Position numbers and translations under genes: made by a program | Shown: piece after piece, positions 51,856 through 63,004 of the stretch | How the letters are laid out: every line of letters starts with the position of its first letter | How positions within the stretch are numbered: the first letter of the stretch is position 1 | Assembly (NCBI GenBank): GCA_016711205.1 | Contig: JADJTM010000001.1 | Location: forward strand, 186,001 to 250,000 | DNA from: Micropruina sp. | Lineage (GTDB): Bacteria; Actinomycetota; Actinomycetes; Propionibacteriales; Propionibacteriaceae | DNA: 64,000 nucleotides | Direction: 5' to 3' | The notes under the pieces: generated by a model | The model's input: only the letters and a program-made list of their open reading frames with translations | Database searches by the model: none | Told to the model about the DNA's origin: nothing

Positions 51856-53559
51856 ATGACCAGCACCGCCGATCCGCGCCCCGGCGCCGCGCAAACCGCC
51901 GGGCCGCGCCCCGTCCGCGCCCACCGCGGGCTCGAACTGCACACCCGGGGCTGGCAGCAGGAGGCCGCCCTGCGGATGCTGATGAACAACCTCGACCCCG
52001 AGAACGCCGAGCACCCCGACGACCTGGTCGTCTACGGCGGCACCGGACGGGCGGCGCGCAGCTGGGCGGCCTTCGACGCGATCGTGCGCACCCTGGAGAC
52101 GCTGGCCGACGACGAGACATTGCTGATCCAGTCGGGCAAGCCGGTCGGGGTGTTCCGCACCCACGAGTGGTCCCCGCGGGTGCTGATCGCCAACAGCAAC
52201 CTGGTCGGCGACTGGGCCAACTGGCAGCACTTCCGCGAGCTCGAAGCGGCGGGGCTGATGATGTACGGCCAGATGACCGCCGGGTCGTGGATCTACATCG
52301 GCACCCAGGGCATTCTGCAGGGCACCTACGAGACCTTCGCGGCCGTCGCCCGCAAGCGCTTCGGTGGCACGCTGGCCGGCACCATCACGCTGACCGCCGG
52401 GCTGGGCGGCATGGGCGGCGCGCAACCCCTCGCGGTCACCATGAACGATGGCGTGGCGCTGTGCATCGACTGTGACGAGACCCGCATCGTCCGGCGAATC
52501 GAGCATCGCTACCTCGACGTCCAGGCCCAGGATCTGGCACATGCGATCGCCCTGTCCAACCAGGCCAAGGCCGAGCGCCGACCGCTCTCGATCGGCCTGC
52601 TCGGCAACGCCGCCGACCTGGTGCCCGAGCTGCTGCGCCGGCAGCTGGCCGGCGAGATCGCCATCGACGTGGTCACCGACCAGACCTCGGCCCACGACCC
52701 CCTCAGCTACCTGCCGCAGGGCTATGCGTTCGCAGACCTGAAGCGCCGGGCGGCCGAGAACCCCGAGCAGGTGACCCGCGACGCGCAGGCGTCCATGGCG
52801 CATCACGTCGAGGCCATGGTCGGCTTCATGAGCACCGGCGCCGAGGTGTTCGACTACGGCAACTCGATCCGCGACGAGGCCCGCACGGGCGGCTTCGCCA
52901 ACGCGTTCGCGTTTCCGGGGTTCGTGCCGGCCTACATTCGTCCGCTGTTCGAAGAGGGCATGGGCCCGTTCCGCTGGGCGGCGCTGTCCGGCGACCCGGA
53001 CGACATTCGCCGCACCGACGAGGCGATTCTCGAACTGTTCCCCGAGAACGAGCACCTGCGACGCTGGATCGCCATGGCGCAGCAGCGGGTCGCCTTCCAG
53101 GGGCTGCCGGCCCGGATCTGCTGGCTGGGCTACGGCGAACGGCATCGCGCCGGCCTGAAGTTCAACGAGATGGTCGCCAACGGCGAGATCGGCCCGATCG
53201 TGATCGGGCGTGACCACCTCGACTCCGGCTCGGTCGCCTCCCCCTACCGCGAGACCGAGGCGATGCTGGACGGAAGCGACGCGGTCGCCGACTGGCCGCT
53301 GCTCAATGCGCTGGTCAACACGGCGTCCGGAGCGTCGTGGGTGAGCATTCACCATGGCGGCGGCGTCGGCATGGGGCGCTCGATCCACGCCGGTCAGGTG
53401 TGCGTGGCGGACGGGTCCGCGCTGGCCGCGCAGAAGCTGGAACGGGTGCTGACCAACGACCCCGGCATGGGCGTGATCCGGCACGTGGACGCCGGCTACC
53501 CCCACGCCGCCGACGTGGCGCGCGAGCGGGGCGTCCGGATTCCAATGCTGGAGGGCTGA
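51856..53559 (+). CDS. hutU: Urocanate hydratase
   Basis: NAD-dependent hydratase that converts urocanate to 4-imidazolone-5-propionate. 567 aa, normal length. Conserved pieces: [13 protein letters not shown] (about 58-70), [34 protein letters not shown] (NAD site), [13 protein letters not shown], and [19 protein letters not shown] near the end. ATG 51856 with GAGGAG upstream. One base separates its stop from hutI, so hutU-hutI-hutG form an operon. Confidence 0.97.
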   Translation: MTSTADPRPGAAQTAGPRPVRAHRGLELHTRGWQQEAALRMLMNNLDPENAEHPDDLVVYGGTGRAARSWAAFDAIVRTLETLADDETLLIQSGKPVGVFRTHEWSPRVLIANSNLVGDWANWQHFRELEAAGLMMYGQMTAGSWIYIGTQGILQGTYETFAAVARKRFGGTLAGTITLTAGLGGMGGAQPLAVTMNDGVALCIDCDETRIVRRIEHRYLDVQAQDLAHAIALSNQAKAERRPLSIGLLGNAADLVPELLRRQLAGEIAIDVVTDQTSAHDPLSYLPQGYAFADLKRRAAENPEQVTRDAQASMAHHVEAMVGFMSTGAEVFDYGNSIRDEARTGGFANAFAFPGFVPAYIRPLFEEGMGPFRWAALSGDPDDIRRTDEAILELFPENEHLRRWIAMAQQRVAFQGLPARICWLGYGERHRAGLKFNEMVANGEIGPIVIGRDHLDSGSVASPYRETEAMLDGSDAVADWPLLNALVNTASGASWVSIHHGGGVGMGRSIHAGQVCVADGSALAAQKLERVLTNDPGMGVIRHVDAGYPHAADVARERGVRIPMLEG

Positions 53560-53560
53560 G

Positions 53561-54745
53561 ATGGCCACGACGCTGATCGAGGGCATCGGCTCGCTGGTCA
53601 CCAACGATTCCGCGTTCGGCGGCCTCTGCGGGGTGATCGACGACGCCGCCCTGGTGCTGGACGGCGAACGCATCGCCTGGATCGGCCCGCGTTCGGCCCT
53701 GGACGGTGCCGGCGCCGACGTACGCCTGGACGCGGGCGGACGCACCGTCGTCCCGGGTTTCGTCGAGAGCCACAGCCACCTGGTCTTCGCCGGCGATCGG
53801 GCGCAGGAGTTCGCCGCCCGGATGGCGGGCCAGAAGTACGCCGCGGGCGGCATTCGCAGCACGCTCGCCGCGACCCGGGCGGCCTCCGATGCGGACCTGC
53901 TGGCGAACGTCGACCGGCTGCTGGGGGAGTACCTGGCGCAGGGCACCACGACCGTCGAGATCAAGTCGGGCTACGGCCAATCGGTGCTCGACGAGCGGCG
54001 CTCGCTCGAGCTCGCGGCCGCCAAGACGCCGTACTCGACGCTGCTGGCCGCCCACGTGGTGCCGCCCGAGTTCGCCGGACGAACCGACGCCTACGTCGCA
54101 CTGGTGATCGACGAGATGATTCCCGCCTGCGCGGAGCTGGCCTCCTGGATCGACGTGTTCTGCGAGCACGGCGCCTTCGACGAGGACCAGTCCCGGGCCA
54201 TTCTGGCCGCGGGTGAGGCAGCGGGGCTCGGCGTCCGGGTGCACGCCAATCAGCTGCAGCACGGGCCTGGGGTCGAGCTGGCGGTGGAGTTCGGGGCGGC
54301 CTCGGCCGATCACCTCTGCCATCTTAGCGATGCGGACGTCGAGGCGCTCGCCTCGTCCGACACGGTGGCGACGCTGCTGCCGGCCGCCGACTTCAGCACC
54401 CGCAACCGCTACCCGGACGCCCGCCGGCTCTGGGACGCCGGCGTCACCGTGGCGCTCGGTGCCGACTGCAACCCGGGCACCTCCTACACCACCTCGATGC
54501 CGTTCGTGATCGCGCTGGCCGTCCGCGAGTTGCGGTTGAGCCCGGACGAGGCGCTCTGGGCGGCGACGGCAGGGGGAGCCAAAGCGCTGGGACGAGACGA
54601 TGTGGGCGTGCTCCGGCCGGGCGCCCGGGCCGATCTCGCCGTGCTGGACGCGGTCAGCCACCTGCATCTGGCGTATCGGCCCGGGGTGCCGCTGATCGGT
54701 GCGGTGCTGAAGGACGGGGTGCTCGTGGCGGGAGGGCTGTCATGA
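53561..54745 (+). CDS. hutI: Imidazolonepropionase
   Basis: Metal-dependent amidohydrolase that opens imidazolone propionate to N-formimidoyl-glutamate. 394 aa. Metal ligands: HSH in [13 protein letters not shown], histidine in [19 protein letters not shown], and the aspartate in [19 protein letters not shown] near residue 129 is a HutI-specific substrate loop. Starts one base after hutU; its stop overlaps hutG (ATGA). Confidence 0.97.
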   Translation: MATTLIEGIGSLVTNDSAFGGLCGVIDDAALVLDGERIAWIGPRSALDGAGADVRLDAGGRTVVPGFVESHSHLVFAGDRAQEFAARMAGQKYAAGGIRSTLAATRAASDADLLANVDRLLGEYLAQGTTTVEIKSGYGQSVLDERRSLELAAAKTPYSTLLAAHVVPPEFAGRTDAYVALVIDEMIPACAELASWIDVFCEHGAFDEDQSRAILAAGEAAGLGVRVHANQLQHGPGVELAVEFGAASADHLCHLSDADVEALASSDTVATLLPAADFSTRNRYPDARRLWDAGVTVALGADCNPGTSYTTSMPFVIALAVRELRLSPDEALWAATAGGAKALGRDDVGVLRPGARADLAVLDAVSHLHLAYRPGVPLIGAVLKDGVLVAGGLS

Positions 54746-55650
54746 TCGATCAGCCGCCGCGGGATTGGACCGGTCGGGACGATGGCCCTGGGGCCGAGCA
54801 TGCGCGCTGGCACCACGTGGTCAACGCCGCGAGTGCCGACGCGCCGGTGGCGATCGTGGGTTTCGCCAGCGATGAGGGCGTCCGGCGCAACCTCGGCAGG
54901 CAGGGGGCGGCCGGGGGACCGGCGGCACTCCGCGCGATGCTGGCGAATCTGGCCGAGCCCGGCGTTCAGGTGGCCGACCTGGGTGACGTGGTGGTGGCCG
55001 ATCGTGACCTGGAGGCGGGCCAGCAGCGGCTGGGCGCCGTGGTCGGCGCGGTGCTCGGGCGGGGCGCGGTTCCGGTGGTGCTGGGCGGCGGGCACGCGGT
55101 CGCCTACGGCAGCGCGCTGGGCTGGTTGCCGCGCACTGAGAGCTGGGGCGTGCTCAACCTGGACGCGCATCTCGACCTGCGGAAGGCCGAGCGGGCGACG
55201 TCCGGTACGCCGTTCCTTCAACTGGCGGACGATCACGCGGCGGCGGGCCGTCCGTTCCACTACTCGGTGATCGGGCTGAGCCGGCCCAGCAACACCCGCG
55301 CGCTGTTCGAGACCGCGGACCGGCTCGGCGTGCCGATCCTGTCCGACGTCGACACCGAGGTGAGCAGCGCGGTCGCTGCGGCCGAGGCGCTGATCGACCG
55401 GGTCGACCGGGTGCACCTGACCCTCGACCTGGACGTGCTACCGGCGTCGGTCGCGCCGGGGGTGAGCGCGCCGGCGGCGCTGGGGGTGGTGGCACCGTCG
55501 GTGATCCTGGCCGTGCTGCGCGCGGTGGCGGCCTCCGGCAAGCTGGGCCTGTTCGAGGTGGCGGAACTCAACCCGCTGTTCGATCCGGACGCCCGCACGG
55601 CCCGCACCGCCGCCCGCTGTGTGGACGAGGTCGTCCGGCACCTGCCCTGA
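54742..55650 (+). CDS. hutG: Formimidoylglutamase (ureohydrolase family)
   Basis: 302-aa Mn-dependent ureohydrolase that releases formamide from N-formimidoyl-L-glutamate, giving glutamate. Mn ligands: histidine in [17 protein letters not shown] in NLDAHLDLR, and DLDVLP in [20 protein letters not shown] is the conserved C-terminal glutamate stretch. It completes a four-enzyme Hut route without deiminase (HutF). Starts in an ATGA overlap with hutI. Confidence 0.95.
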   Translation: MIDQPPRDWTGRDDGPGAEHARWHHVVNAASADAPVAIVGFASDEGVRRNLGRQGAAGGPAALRAMLANLAEPGVQVADLGDVVVADRDLEAGQQRLGAVVGAVLGRGAVPVVLGGGHAVAYGSALGWLPRTESWGVLNLDAHLDLRKAERATSGTPFLQLADDHAAAGRPFHYSVIGLSRPSNTRALFETADRLGVPILSDVDTEVSSAVAAAEALIDRVDRVHLTLDLDVLPASVAPGVSAPAALGVVAPSVILAVLRAVAASGKLGLFEVAELNPLFDPDARTARTAARCVDEVVRHLP

Positions 55651-55671
55651 CCCGCTGCCGCTGATGCCTCA

Positions 55672-55785
55672 GGTCGTCATCCCGGCGAACGCCGGGATCC
55701 CGAGGCTCAGCGCGTCATCCCGGCGAACGCCGGGATCCCGGGGCTCGGCGCGTCATCCCGGCGAACGCCGGGATCTCCCATATTC
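55672..55785. repeat. Palindromic repeat family 2, three units after hutG
   Basis: GTCATCCCGGCGAACGCCGGGAT three times at 35-37-bp spacing. The first stem starts 25 bp after the hutG stop and may act as a transcript-stabilising or terminating structure. Same family as the arrays at 39430 and 50694. Confidence 0.9.
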
Positions 55786-55844
55786 GGTGCGAGGGTCTCG
55801 ACAAGCTGTGTCGACCAGTGGTCTCGACGAGCTGAACTGGCTCC

Positions 55845-57683
55845 CTACCGGCTGGCGGTCGCCGTCGGTTGGGCGGTCGGCTGACCCGACTCGGCGCCGG
55901 ACGGCTGGGCAGCCGCGGAGGCGCTGGCCGAGGCCTGCGAGGTGCTCGTGCTGGTCGATCGCCGGTTGCTGGTGTTCGTCGGCAGTTCGGCGGTGTTGTC
56001 GGCTAGCACCACCGTTTGACCTGCGGTGATGCCGTCGGTGATCTGCACCCAGCCGCCGCCGACCGCGCCGGTCGTCACCGTCACGGACTTCGCCGTCTCG
56101 GAGCCGGATTCGAGCACCTGGACGGTCGCCGTGCCGGTTCCCGTCGGGGTGACCGCAGAGGCGGGCACCCGCACCGTGTTGGTCGCCGCGGCGACCGGAA
56201 TGGTCACCGAGGCCCGGCCGCCGGAGGGCAGCAGCCCGTCCGGATCCGACACCGTCACGACGGTGGCGTAGGTCGGGGTGGCACCCGCGGTGCCGCTGGT
56301 CTCGACGGTGCTGATCGAGGTGATCCGGCCGTTCAGGCTCGTGGTCGACCCGGCGGGGATGACCGTCACCTGCTGGCCGGCCTTGACCAGCGTCCGGGTG
56401 GCCAACGGCAACTCGATGCTCACCTGCGCGTTGCCGCTGCCCACGATGGTCACCGAGCCCGAACTGGACGAGCCGCCCTTGGTCAGGCCGACGGTGCCGA
56501 CGGTGCCCGTGATCGGGGCGATCAGCTCGGCGTTGTCGAGATCGTCCTGCGCGGCCTGCAGCGTCTGCTGCGCCTGCAGCAGCTTCGCCTTCGCCGAGGC
56601 CACCTGCGACTCGCTGACGGTCGTCGAGCTGCTCGAACCCGTCGTGGACGACCCGGACGAGCTCGCAGCGGACGAACCCGTCGACCCCGACGAGCCGCTC
56701 GAACCCGTGCTGCCGGACGGCTTGGAGGCGCTCGGTGTGACCAGCCTCTGCACCGTGGCCTGCAGGTTCGCGGTGGCCAGCTTGACCTGCGCGCGGGCCT
56801 CTCCGCACGCCTTCAACTCGGCCTCGGTCGGGTCGTTCGACTCGATCGTGTCCGCCTGGTTCTGCACCGTGGCGCTCGGGCTGGCGCTGGGGGTTTCGGA
56901 CTCGGTCGGTTCGGCTGTTTCGGTCGGCGTTGCCGTTTCGGTCGGCGTTGCCGACTCCGACGCCGTCGCGGTTGCGGTCGGCGTTGCGGATTCGGACGGT
57001 GTGGTCGTGGCCGACGTGGTCGGGCTGGGGCTGGTGGTCGGTTGCGGCACGGCTCCGAACACCGGCTCGCACGCGACCTCTTCGGCCGCGACCGCGGTGG
57101 TCAGGGCGGTGGTGGCCTGAAGGAGCACCGTGGGATCGACGCTGACCGTCTGGCCGCCCGAGCCAGAGCCCGAGCCGGAGCCAGAACCCGAACCCGAACC
57201 TGAACCTGAACCTGAACCCGTCCCCGAACCCGAGCCGGAACCCGTCCCGGAACCAGAACCAGAACCCGAACCCGCCCCCGATCCGGAGCCCGCACCCGTC
57301 CCGCTGCTGCTCGACGGATTCTGAGCCGCGTACAACGTTGCCTTGGCCTCGGCGACGGACGTCTCGGCGTCCAGCACCGCGAGCTGCAGCGGACCCTTCT
57401 TCAGCACCGCCAGCACGTCGCCGGCCTCGACCTGGTCGCCGACGGCAACCTTGACGCTGCTGACCGTGCCGCTCACCGCGAAGCTCGCCTCGGAGGTGTT
57501 GGTGCGCGCGATCGCGCCCGTCGCGGTGTAGGTCTGCGTCACGTCACCGGTGCCGGCGGTCGCCGTCACGTAGCGGGTCTGGGTGGACGGGGTCGCCACG
57601 GCGACGCCGATACCCACTGCGGCAACCACCGCCAGGGACGCCCCGGCGATGATCACCCCACGCAGACGAGAGTTGATGGCCAT
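55845..57683 (-). CDS. Membrane-fusion protein of the ABC system, with Gly-Ser and Ser-Thr-Pro linkers
   Basis: 612-aa HlyD/MacA-like adaptor. N-terminal helix [20 protein letters not shown] anchors it in the membrane. The barrel-sandwich starts at [20 protein letters not shown] and [20 protein letters not shown] very long insertion (about 120-290) contains pure GS repeats and a Thr-Pro-Glu-Ser run. The second half has [20 protein letters not shown] and [23 protein letters not shown] 57683 is preferred to GTG 57695, whose ribosome site would be too close. Last gene of a four-gene minus-strand operon; 4 bp after the permease. Function: couples the ABC pair to the outside or wall. Confidence 0.87.
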   Translation of the reverse strand: MAINSRLRGVIIAGASLAVVAAVGIGVAVATPSTQTRYVTATAGTGDVTQTYTATGAIARTNTSEASFAVSGTVSSVKVAVGDQVEAGDVLAVLKKGPLQLAVLDAETSVAEAKATLYAAQNPSSSSGTGAGSGSGAGSGSGSGSGTGSGSGSGTGSGSGSGSGSGSGSGSGSGSGGQTVSVDPTVLLQATTALTTAVAAEEVACEPVFGAVPQPTTSPSPTTSATTTPSESATPTATATASESATPTETATPTETAEPTESETPSASPSATVQNQADTIESNDPTEAELKACGEARAQVKLATANLQATVQRLVTPSASKPSGSTGSSGSSGSTGSSAASSSGSSTTGSSSSTTVSESQVASAKAKLLQAQQTLQAAQDDLDNAELIAPITGTVGTVGLTKGGSSSSGSVTIVGSGNAQVSIELPLATRTLVKAGQQVTVIPAGSTTSLNGRITSISTVETSGTAGATPTYATVVTVSDPDGLLPSGGRASVTIPVAAATNTVRVPASAVTPTGTGTATVQVLESGSETAKSVTVTTGAVGGGWVQITDGITAGQTVVLADNTAELPTNTSNRRSTSTSTSQASASASAAAQPSGAESGQPTAQPTATASR

Positions 57684-57687
57684 CGTG

Positions 57688-58916
57688 TTACTCACTCCTC
57701 AAGGCGTCGATCGGCGCCAGCTTCGCGGCTCTGGACGCGGGGTACACGCCGGCGACCAGGCCGATGCCCAGCGACACCACCATGGCGAGCAGGGTGGCCG
57801 GTATCGAAATGGCGACGGTGATGCCGATGATCGGGGTCAGAATGGCGGCGCCCAGCACGCCGATGCCGATGCCGAGCAGGCCGCCGAGAATGCCGAGGAT
57901 GCCCGCCTCCACCAAGAACTGCTGGCGGATCACGCCCGGGGTTGCCCCCAGCGCCTTGCGCAGGCCGATCTCGCGGACCCGCTCACTGACCGATACCAGC
58001 ATGATGTTCATCACCCCGATGCCGCCGACCAGCAGCGAGATGCCGGCGATGCCGCCGAGCAGCAGGGTGAGGATGCCGGTGATCGAGGTGGCGGTCTCGA
58101 CCAGCGAGGCCTGGGTGCTCACCGAGAAGTCGGCTTCGTCCGCGGTCACGCCGTGGGAGGCGAGCAGCGACGTCTTCACCTGCTGGTAGGCCGCCGACAG
58201 GGTGTCAGCATCTCTGCCCGACAGGTAGATCGACGACACGCTGTTCGCGTTGCCGCTGGTCGACAGCCGGGCGGCGAACGTGGTCAGCGGAACGAGCACG
58301 GTGTCGTCCTCGTTGCTCATGCCGGACGAGCCGGCCTCGCTCAGCACCCCGATCACGGTGAACGACTGCCCGTTCACGCTGATCGTCTGCCCGACCGGCG
58401 AGCCGTCGCTGAACAGTTCCGTCGCGGTCTCCGAGCCGATCACCGCAACGTTGCTGGAGGCGTCCAGTTCGCCGGTGGTGAAGAAGCGTCCGGAGCCGAC
58501 CTCGCGGGCACGCACCGACAGCCAATCCGGCGTGGTGCCGACCACGGTCGAGGTCCAGGTGGTGCTGGACGACTGCAGCGAACCCGAGGCGGTCGAGACC
58601 GGTGCGACCGCCGCGATGTCGGGCGCGACGGTGGGATCGGCCAGCATCGCCGCGTCCGCGGTGGTCAGTGTCGACACCGCACTGCCGCCGCCGCGAAAGC
58701 CGCCGGACGACGTGGACTGGCTCGGGCTGACGATCAGCAGGTTCGAGCCGAGCGAGTTGATCTGTGAGGTGATGGACGCCTGCGCGCCCTGGCCCAGGCC
58801 CACCGTCAGCATCACCGCGGCGATGCCGATCAGGATGCCGAGCATGGTGAGCAGCGATCGCATCCGGCGCGCGTTGAGGGCGGCGACCGCTGTGCGGATG
58901 GTTTCCTTCCACTCCA

Positions 58917-58917
<1 letters not shown>
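57688..58917 (-). CDS. MacB-type ABC transporter permease
   Basis: 409-aa permease with four membrane segments in the MacB/FtsX layout: TM1 (RMRSLLTMLGILIGIAAVML), a large extracytoplasmic domain (about 50-270, MacB_PCD), then three segments (LLLGGIAGISLLVGGIGVMN, LVEAGILGILGGLLGIGIGV, LLAMVVSLGIGLVAGVYPAS). The SERVREIGLRKALGA loop is the coupling motif. Its ATG shares the last base with the ATPase stop (TGATG). Such systems export peptides or lipids, or transmit force to wall enzymes. Substrate unknown. Confidence 0.93.
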
Positions 58918-59611
<694 letters not shown>

Positions 59612-59615
<4 letters not shown>

Positions 59616-60919
59616 CGCGTCGGGCCGTTTCCGCCGTCGGCCGGCGGCTGCCCGCCGCCCAAGCCGCCGCCGCCCAGTCCGCCGCCACCCATGCCGCCAC
59701 CGAAGCCGCCACCCTCATCGGTGGATGTGGTGCTGGTACCGGTGGGCCGGGTGACGGTGATCTGCACGCTGTCGCCCTCGGACAGGCCCGCGGTGATCTC
59801 GGTGGTGCTGCCGAAGACTCGTCCGACCGTCACCTCGACGGTGCTGGTCGCGGTGCCGTCCACCTTGGTGACCACCGTCGTGCTGTTCTCGGTGCGGATC
59901 GCCGCGGTCGGCACGGTGAGCACGTCCGGGTACGTCCCGGTGGTGATCACCGCGCTCGCGGTGGTGCCCGAGTAGAGGTCGGTATGGGTGCCGGAGAGGG
60001 TGATCACGACCGGGAACGTCGCGGCTCCGTCACTGGTCGAGGTGGCCACGATGCCCACCGAGGCGACCGTCCCCTTGATCGCCTCGGTGGCACCGGAGGG
60101 CGTGACCTCGACGGCCTGACCCGCCTTGAGGCTGCCCAGGTCGGCGCTGCCGACGGTGCCCTCGAGCTTCCAGGTGGCCGTGGAGATCACGCTGAACTGT
60201 GCGGTGCTGGTGGTGGACGTACTGGTGGAACCGCTGCTGCTGCTGCTACCTGAGCCTGCGCTGCCGCCGCTGCTGCCGCCGGATTGGCCGGACGAGGAGG
60301 ACGACGACCCGCTACCGGTGACGCTGTCGCCCTCCTCGGCGGTCACCGAGGCCACCGTGCCGGCGATGGGGGCGCGCAGCACCGCATTGGTCAGGTTCTG
60401 CCGGGCGCTGGTGCGGGCGGCCTTCGCCGAACTCACCTGCGCCTGCGCGGACGCGATCGCGGCGCTGCTGCCGCTGTTGTCGACCACCTCGTCGTAGTTG
60501 GCCTGCGCCGTGGTCAAATTCGCGTTGGCGACGTCCACGGCGTCCTGCAGGTCGGTGTCGTCCACGCGGGCGAGTTTCTGGCCTTTGCCGACCTTGTCGC
60601 CGGCCTTGACGTAGACCTCGGTGATGGTGCCGGAGACGGCGAAGTTGACGTCGGACTGCTTGCGCGGCGACAGCGTGCCGTCGAGGCTCACCGTCTGCGT
60701 CTGGGTGCCCACGCTCGCCTGCACGGTGCGGCTCATGTTCTGGGCCGCCGCGTTGGCCCTGGGGCGCGCCAGCATCCAGCCGCCGACCCCCGCTGCGATC
60801 ATCACCACCAGTGCGACCGACAGCCACAGCCACTTCTTGCCCGACATGCGAAAACGGCGCCTCGTGGGTGGCGCCGTCGCCGGTTCGGTCGCTCGCGCGA
60901 GCGGTTCTTCAGTTGACAT
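59612..60919 (-). CDS. Second membrane-fusion protein of the ABC system
   Basis: 435-aa HlyD-type adaptor, first gene of the operon. A cytoplasmic N-terminus (about 1-28) precedes the membrane helix KKWLWLSVALVVMIAAGVGG. The lipoyl-like start is LDGTLSPRKQSDVNFAVSGT with VYVKAGDKVGKGQKLARVDD. A coiled-coil segment follows (VDVANANLTTAQANYDEVV, AQAQVSSAKAARTSARQNL). Ser/Gly linker near 200-245. The barrel resumes VGSADLGSLKAGQAVEVTPS. The tail is nearly pure Gly with FGGGMGGGGLGGGG. ATG 60919. Its different tail and linker from the second adaptor suggest separate roles or a heteromeric assembly. Confidence 0.9.
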
Positions 60920-61048
60920 CAATCGAGTCTTTCCTCGGTGGTTGTACGCGATTGACGCTAGAAGTCGAACCTGTGCCTTTGCTGTGATCAGCTGTTGGTG
61001 GGGCTGTGGTCGACACGGCCACGGCTCGTCCGTCGCTAAGGTGCCCGC

Positions 61049-61690
61049 ATGACGCGTCCCGACCCCATCCGCGCCGTTGTCTTCGACTTCGACGGCCTGC
61101 TGGCCGACACCGAGAAACCGTGGGGGGCGGCCGAGCGCAGCATGTTCAGCTCCCGCGGCGTGCCCTTCGGCGACACCGAGCGTGACCTGTTTCTGGGCAC
61201 CGCCGTCGACATCACAGCGTCCATCATGGCCCGCTACTTCGACGAGCCGCAGCCGGCGGTGCTGGCCGACCTGCTCGAGCGTGCCCGGATCGAACTCGGA
61301 GCTTCGGCGCCCGCCATGCCGGGTGCCGCGGCGCTGCTCACCCGGCTGCGCGGACGGCTGCCCTATGCGGTGGCGAGCAACACTCCGCGTGACCTGCTGA
61401 AGCTGTCGCTGGCCGGATCGGGACTCGGCCCACTCGTGGACGTGGTGGTGGCCGGCGACGAGGTGCCCAACCCCAAACCGGCACCCGATCTGTATCTGAA
61501 GGCGTGCCACCTGATCGGAGCGGCACCGTCCGAAACCCTGGCGATCGAGGATTCGCCCACCGGCGCCGCGTCGGCTCGTGCCGCCGGCCTGTGGGTAGCG
61601 ATGATCCCCTCGGGCACCTATGGGCCAGCCGATGCTGACGCCTTTCTGACCGGACTGGACGACCCCACACTCGCCGAGTGGTTGGCCTGA
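61049..61690 (+). CDS. HAD-superfamily phosphatase (beta-phosphoglucomutase-like)
   Basis: 213-aa HAD subfamily IA hydrolase. Motif I VVFDFDGLLADTE with nucleophile D13 and acid D15, motif II AVASNTP, motif III lysine in PNPKPAPDLYL, motif IV IEDSPTGAASARAAG. A helical cap (about 20-85) sits between motifs I and II. Such proteins dephosphorylate sugar phosphates or interconvert them. Substrate unknown; it stands alone, 140 bp before the FMN riboswitch. Confidence 0.9.
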   Translation: MTRPDPIRAVVFDFDGLLADTEKPWGAAERSMFSSRGVPFGDTERDLFLGTAVDITASIMARYFDEPQPAVLADLLERARIELGASAPAMPGAAALLTRLRGRLPYAVASNTPRDLLKLSLAGSGLGPLVDVVVAGDEVPNPKPAPDLYLKACHLIGAAPSETLAIEDSPTGAASARAAGLWVAMIPSGTYGPADADAFLTGLDDPTLAEWLA

Positions 61691-61831
61691 CCGCGTCGCG
61701 GCATCGGCCTGCCGGGTAATCGCACCGATGCCGCTGTGCAGAGCGGCATCAGCGCCGCAACTCTGCAGTGGCGACCGATCGCGTGATCCAGCAGATGCGG
61801 GCGACCCCGTCCGGCGCGGTATCATGGCCCC

Positions 61832-61956
61832 GATTCGTGCTCCGGGGTCGGTGTAAGTCCGAACCGGCGGTGACAGTCCGCGACCCGCTGCAATGCAGCG
61901 GTTGATCCGGTGGAATTCCGGAACCGACGGTGAAAGTCCGGATGGGAGGCAGCACG
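61832..61956 (+). promoter_or_regulatory. FMN riboswitch (RFN element)
   Basis: The conserved RFN blocks are in order: CTCCGGGGTCGGTG, AAGTCCGAACCGGCGGTGAC, AGTCCGCGACCCG, GATCCGGTGGAATTCCGGAA, CCGACGGTGAAAGTCCGGAT and GGGAGGCAGCACG. The variable P3-P5 region is a short CTGCAATGCAG hairpin. It lies 85 bp before the ribX start; downstream GACGG/CCGTC pairing and a CTCTCC segment could hide the GGAGG ribosome site when FMN binds. Expected effect: less riboflavin uptake when FMN is high. Confidence 0.97.
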
Positions 61957-62041
61957 GACGGTGGGCGTCGTCGGCGTCCGCCGTCACAGGCGCACTCTCC
62001 TGCGCCGTCCCCCGGGTCGTGAAGCGAACCCGGAGGACACC

Positions 62042-62968
62042 GTGAAGCAGTTCAACCCTAGGCCCGGATCCGCCGGTCTGCGCCTACTGCGCGACCCCAT
62101 CCGGGCGCCCTGGCTGCGCCGGCCACGCTCAACAGACGCCCGGTATGCCCTCGCGCGGACCGGCTTGCCAGCCCACCCGTCTGGTGCCGCTCGCAACGGC
62201 GCCCATCGGTGGATCCCGGCTACGCGGCGACGCATCCTGGCGCCGATGCTGCTGGGGGTCGTCCTGCTGGTCGCCTGGGCGATCGCCGCCGCGATCGCCT
62301 CCCCGGTCCTGCTGCCGGGCCCGGCCCGGGTGCTCGCCCGGCTCTGGACGGATCTGCTCACCGGCGCCCTGTGGCCCTACCTGGCGATCACCCTGACCGA
62401 GGCCTTCGGCGGCTGCGTGCTGGGTGCCGTCGTCGCGCTGCCGCTGGCGGTCGCCATTCACCGCTCGGTCTGGTTCTCGGACGCCGTCCAGCCCTTTCTC
62501 GGTGCCACCCAGGCCATTCCCGCGATCGCACTGGCCCCGCTGCTGGTGCTGTGGGTCGGCTACGGCCTCGTGCCCGTGGTGGTGCTGTGCGCCCTGATCG
62601 TGTTCTTTCCCATCCTGGTCGCGGCGGTCGTCGGGCTGCGCATGGTCTCTCGCGAGGTGGTGGACGCCGCCCGCCTCGACGGTGCGGGCAGCCTCGGGCT
62701 GCTGCGGCACGTCGAGGCGCCGTTGGCGCTGCCGTCCCTGCTCGGCGGGCTGAAGAACGGGTTCGCGCTGAGCGTCACCGGTGCCGTGGTGGGCGAGATG
62801 GTGATGGGTGGCAGCGGGCTGGGCACGGTGCTCACCGTGCAGCGCGACGCCGTGGACACCACCGGGATGTTCGCCTCCATCGCCTGGCTGTGCGTGATCG
62901 CCGCCGCGGCCTATTCGTTGATCACCTGGTGGGAGCGCCGCTCCGCCATCGTCGAGTCCCTGACGTGA
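62042..62968 (+). CDS. ribX: Riboflavin ABC transporter permease (RibX-like)
   Basis: 308-aa permease of the TauC/SsuC-like group, six membrane segments from about residue 70. The coupling motif is EVVDAARLDGAGSLGLLRHV (the EAA loop, about 202-221), and LPGPARVLARLWTDLLTGAL precedes TM2. Start GTG 62042 has GGAGGA six bases upstream. Codons 7 to about 60 are not permease sequence: they are a 161-bp inverted-end element read in frame, so the protein carries a basic 53-aa N-terminal insert before TM1. FMN riboswitch control plus the following NMT1-like lipoprotein identify it as RibXY-type. The ATPase is not visible. Confidence 0.9.
   Translation: MKQFNPRPGSAGLRLLRDPIRAPWLRRPRSTDARYALARTGLPAHPSGAARNGAHRWIPATRRRILAPMLLGVVLLVAWAIAAAIASPVLLPGPARVLARLWTDLLTGALWPYLAITLTEAFGGCVLGAVVALPLAVAIHRSVWFSDAVQPFLGATQAIPAIALAPLLVLWVGYGLVPVVVLCALIVFFPILVAAVVGLRMVSREVVDAARLDGAGSLGLLRHVEAPLALPSLLGGLKNGFALSVTGAVVGEMVMGGSGLGTVLTVQRDAVDTTGMFASIAWLCVIAAAAYSLITWWERRSAIVESLT
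62061..62221 (+). repeat. 160-bp element with inverted ends, copy 2, inside ribX
   Basis: GGCCCGGATCCGCCGGT at 62061 and ATCGGTGGATCCCGGCT at 62205-62221 are the inverted ends. About 90% identical to 14369-14530, inverted relative to it, and one base shorter. The ribX frame passes through without a stop. Confidence 0.8.
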
Positions 62969-63004
62969 CCAACCCCATGAAGCCCTGACCCGAGGAGCGT
63001 CCCT

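Noticed and set aside
61961..62041. Earlier GTG start for ribX at 61961
   Set aside because: It lies directly behind the riboswitch aptamer in the expression platform; GTG 62042 has a proper GGAGGA ribosome site.
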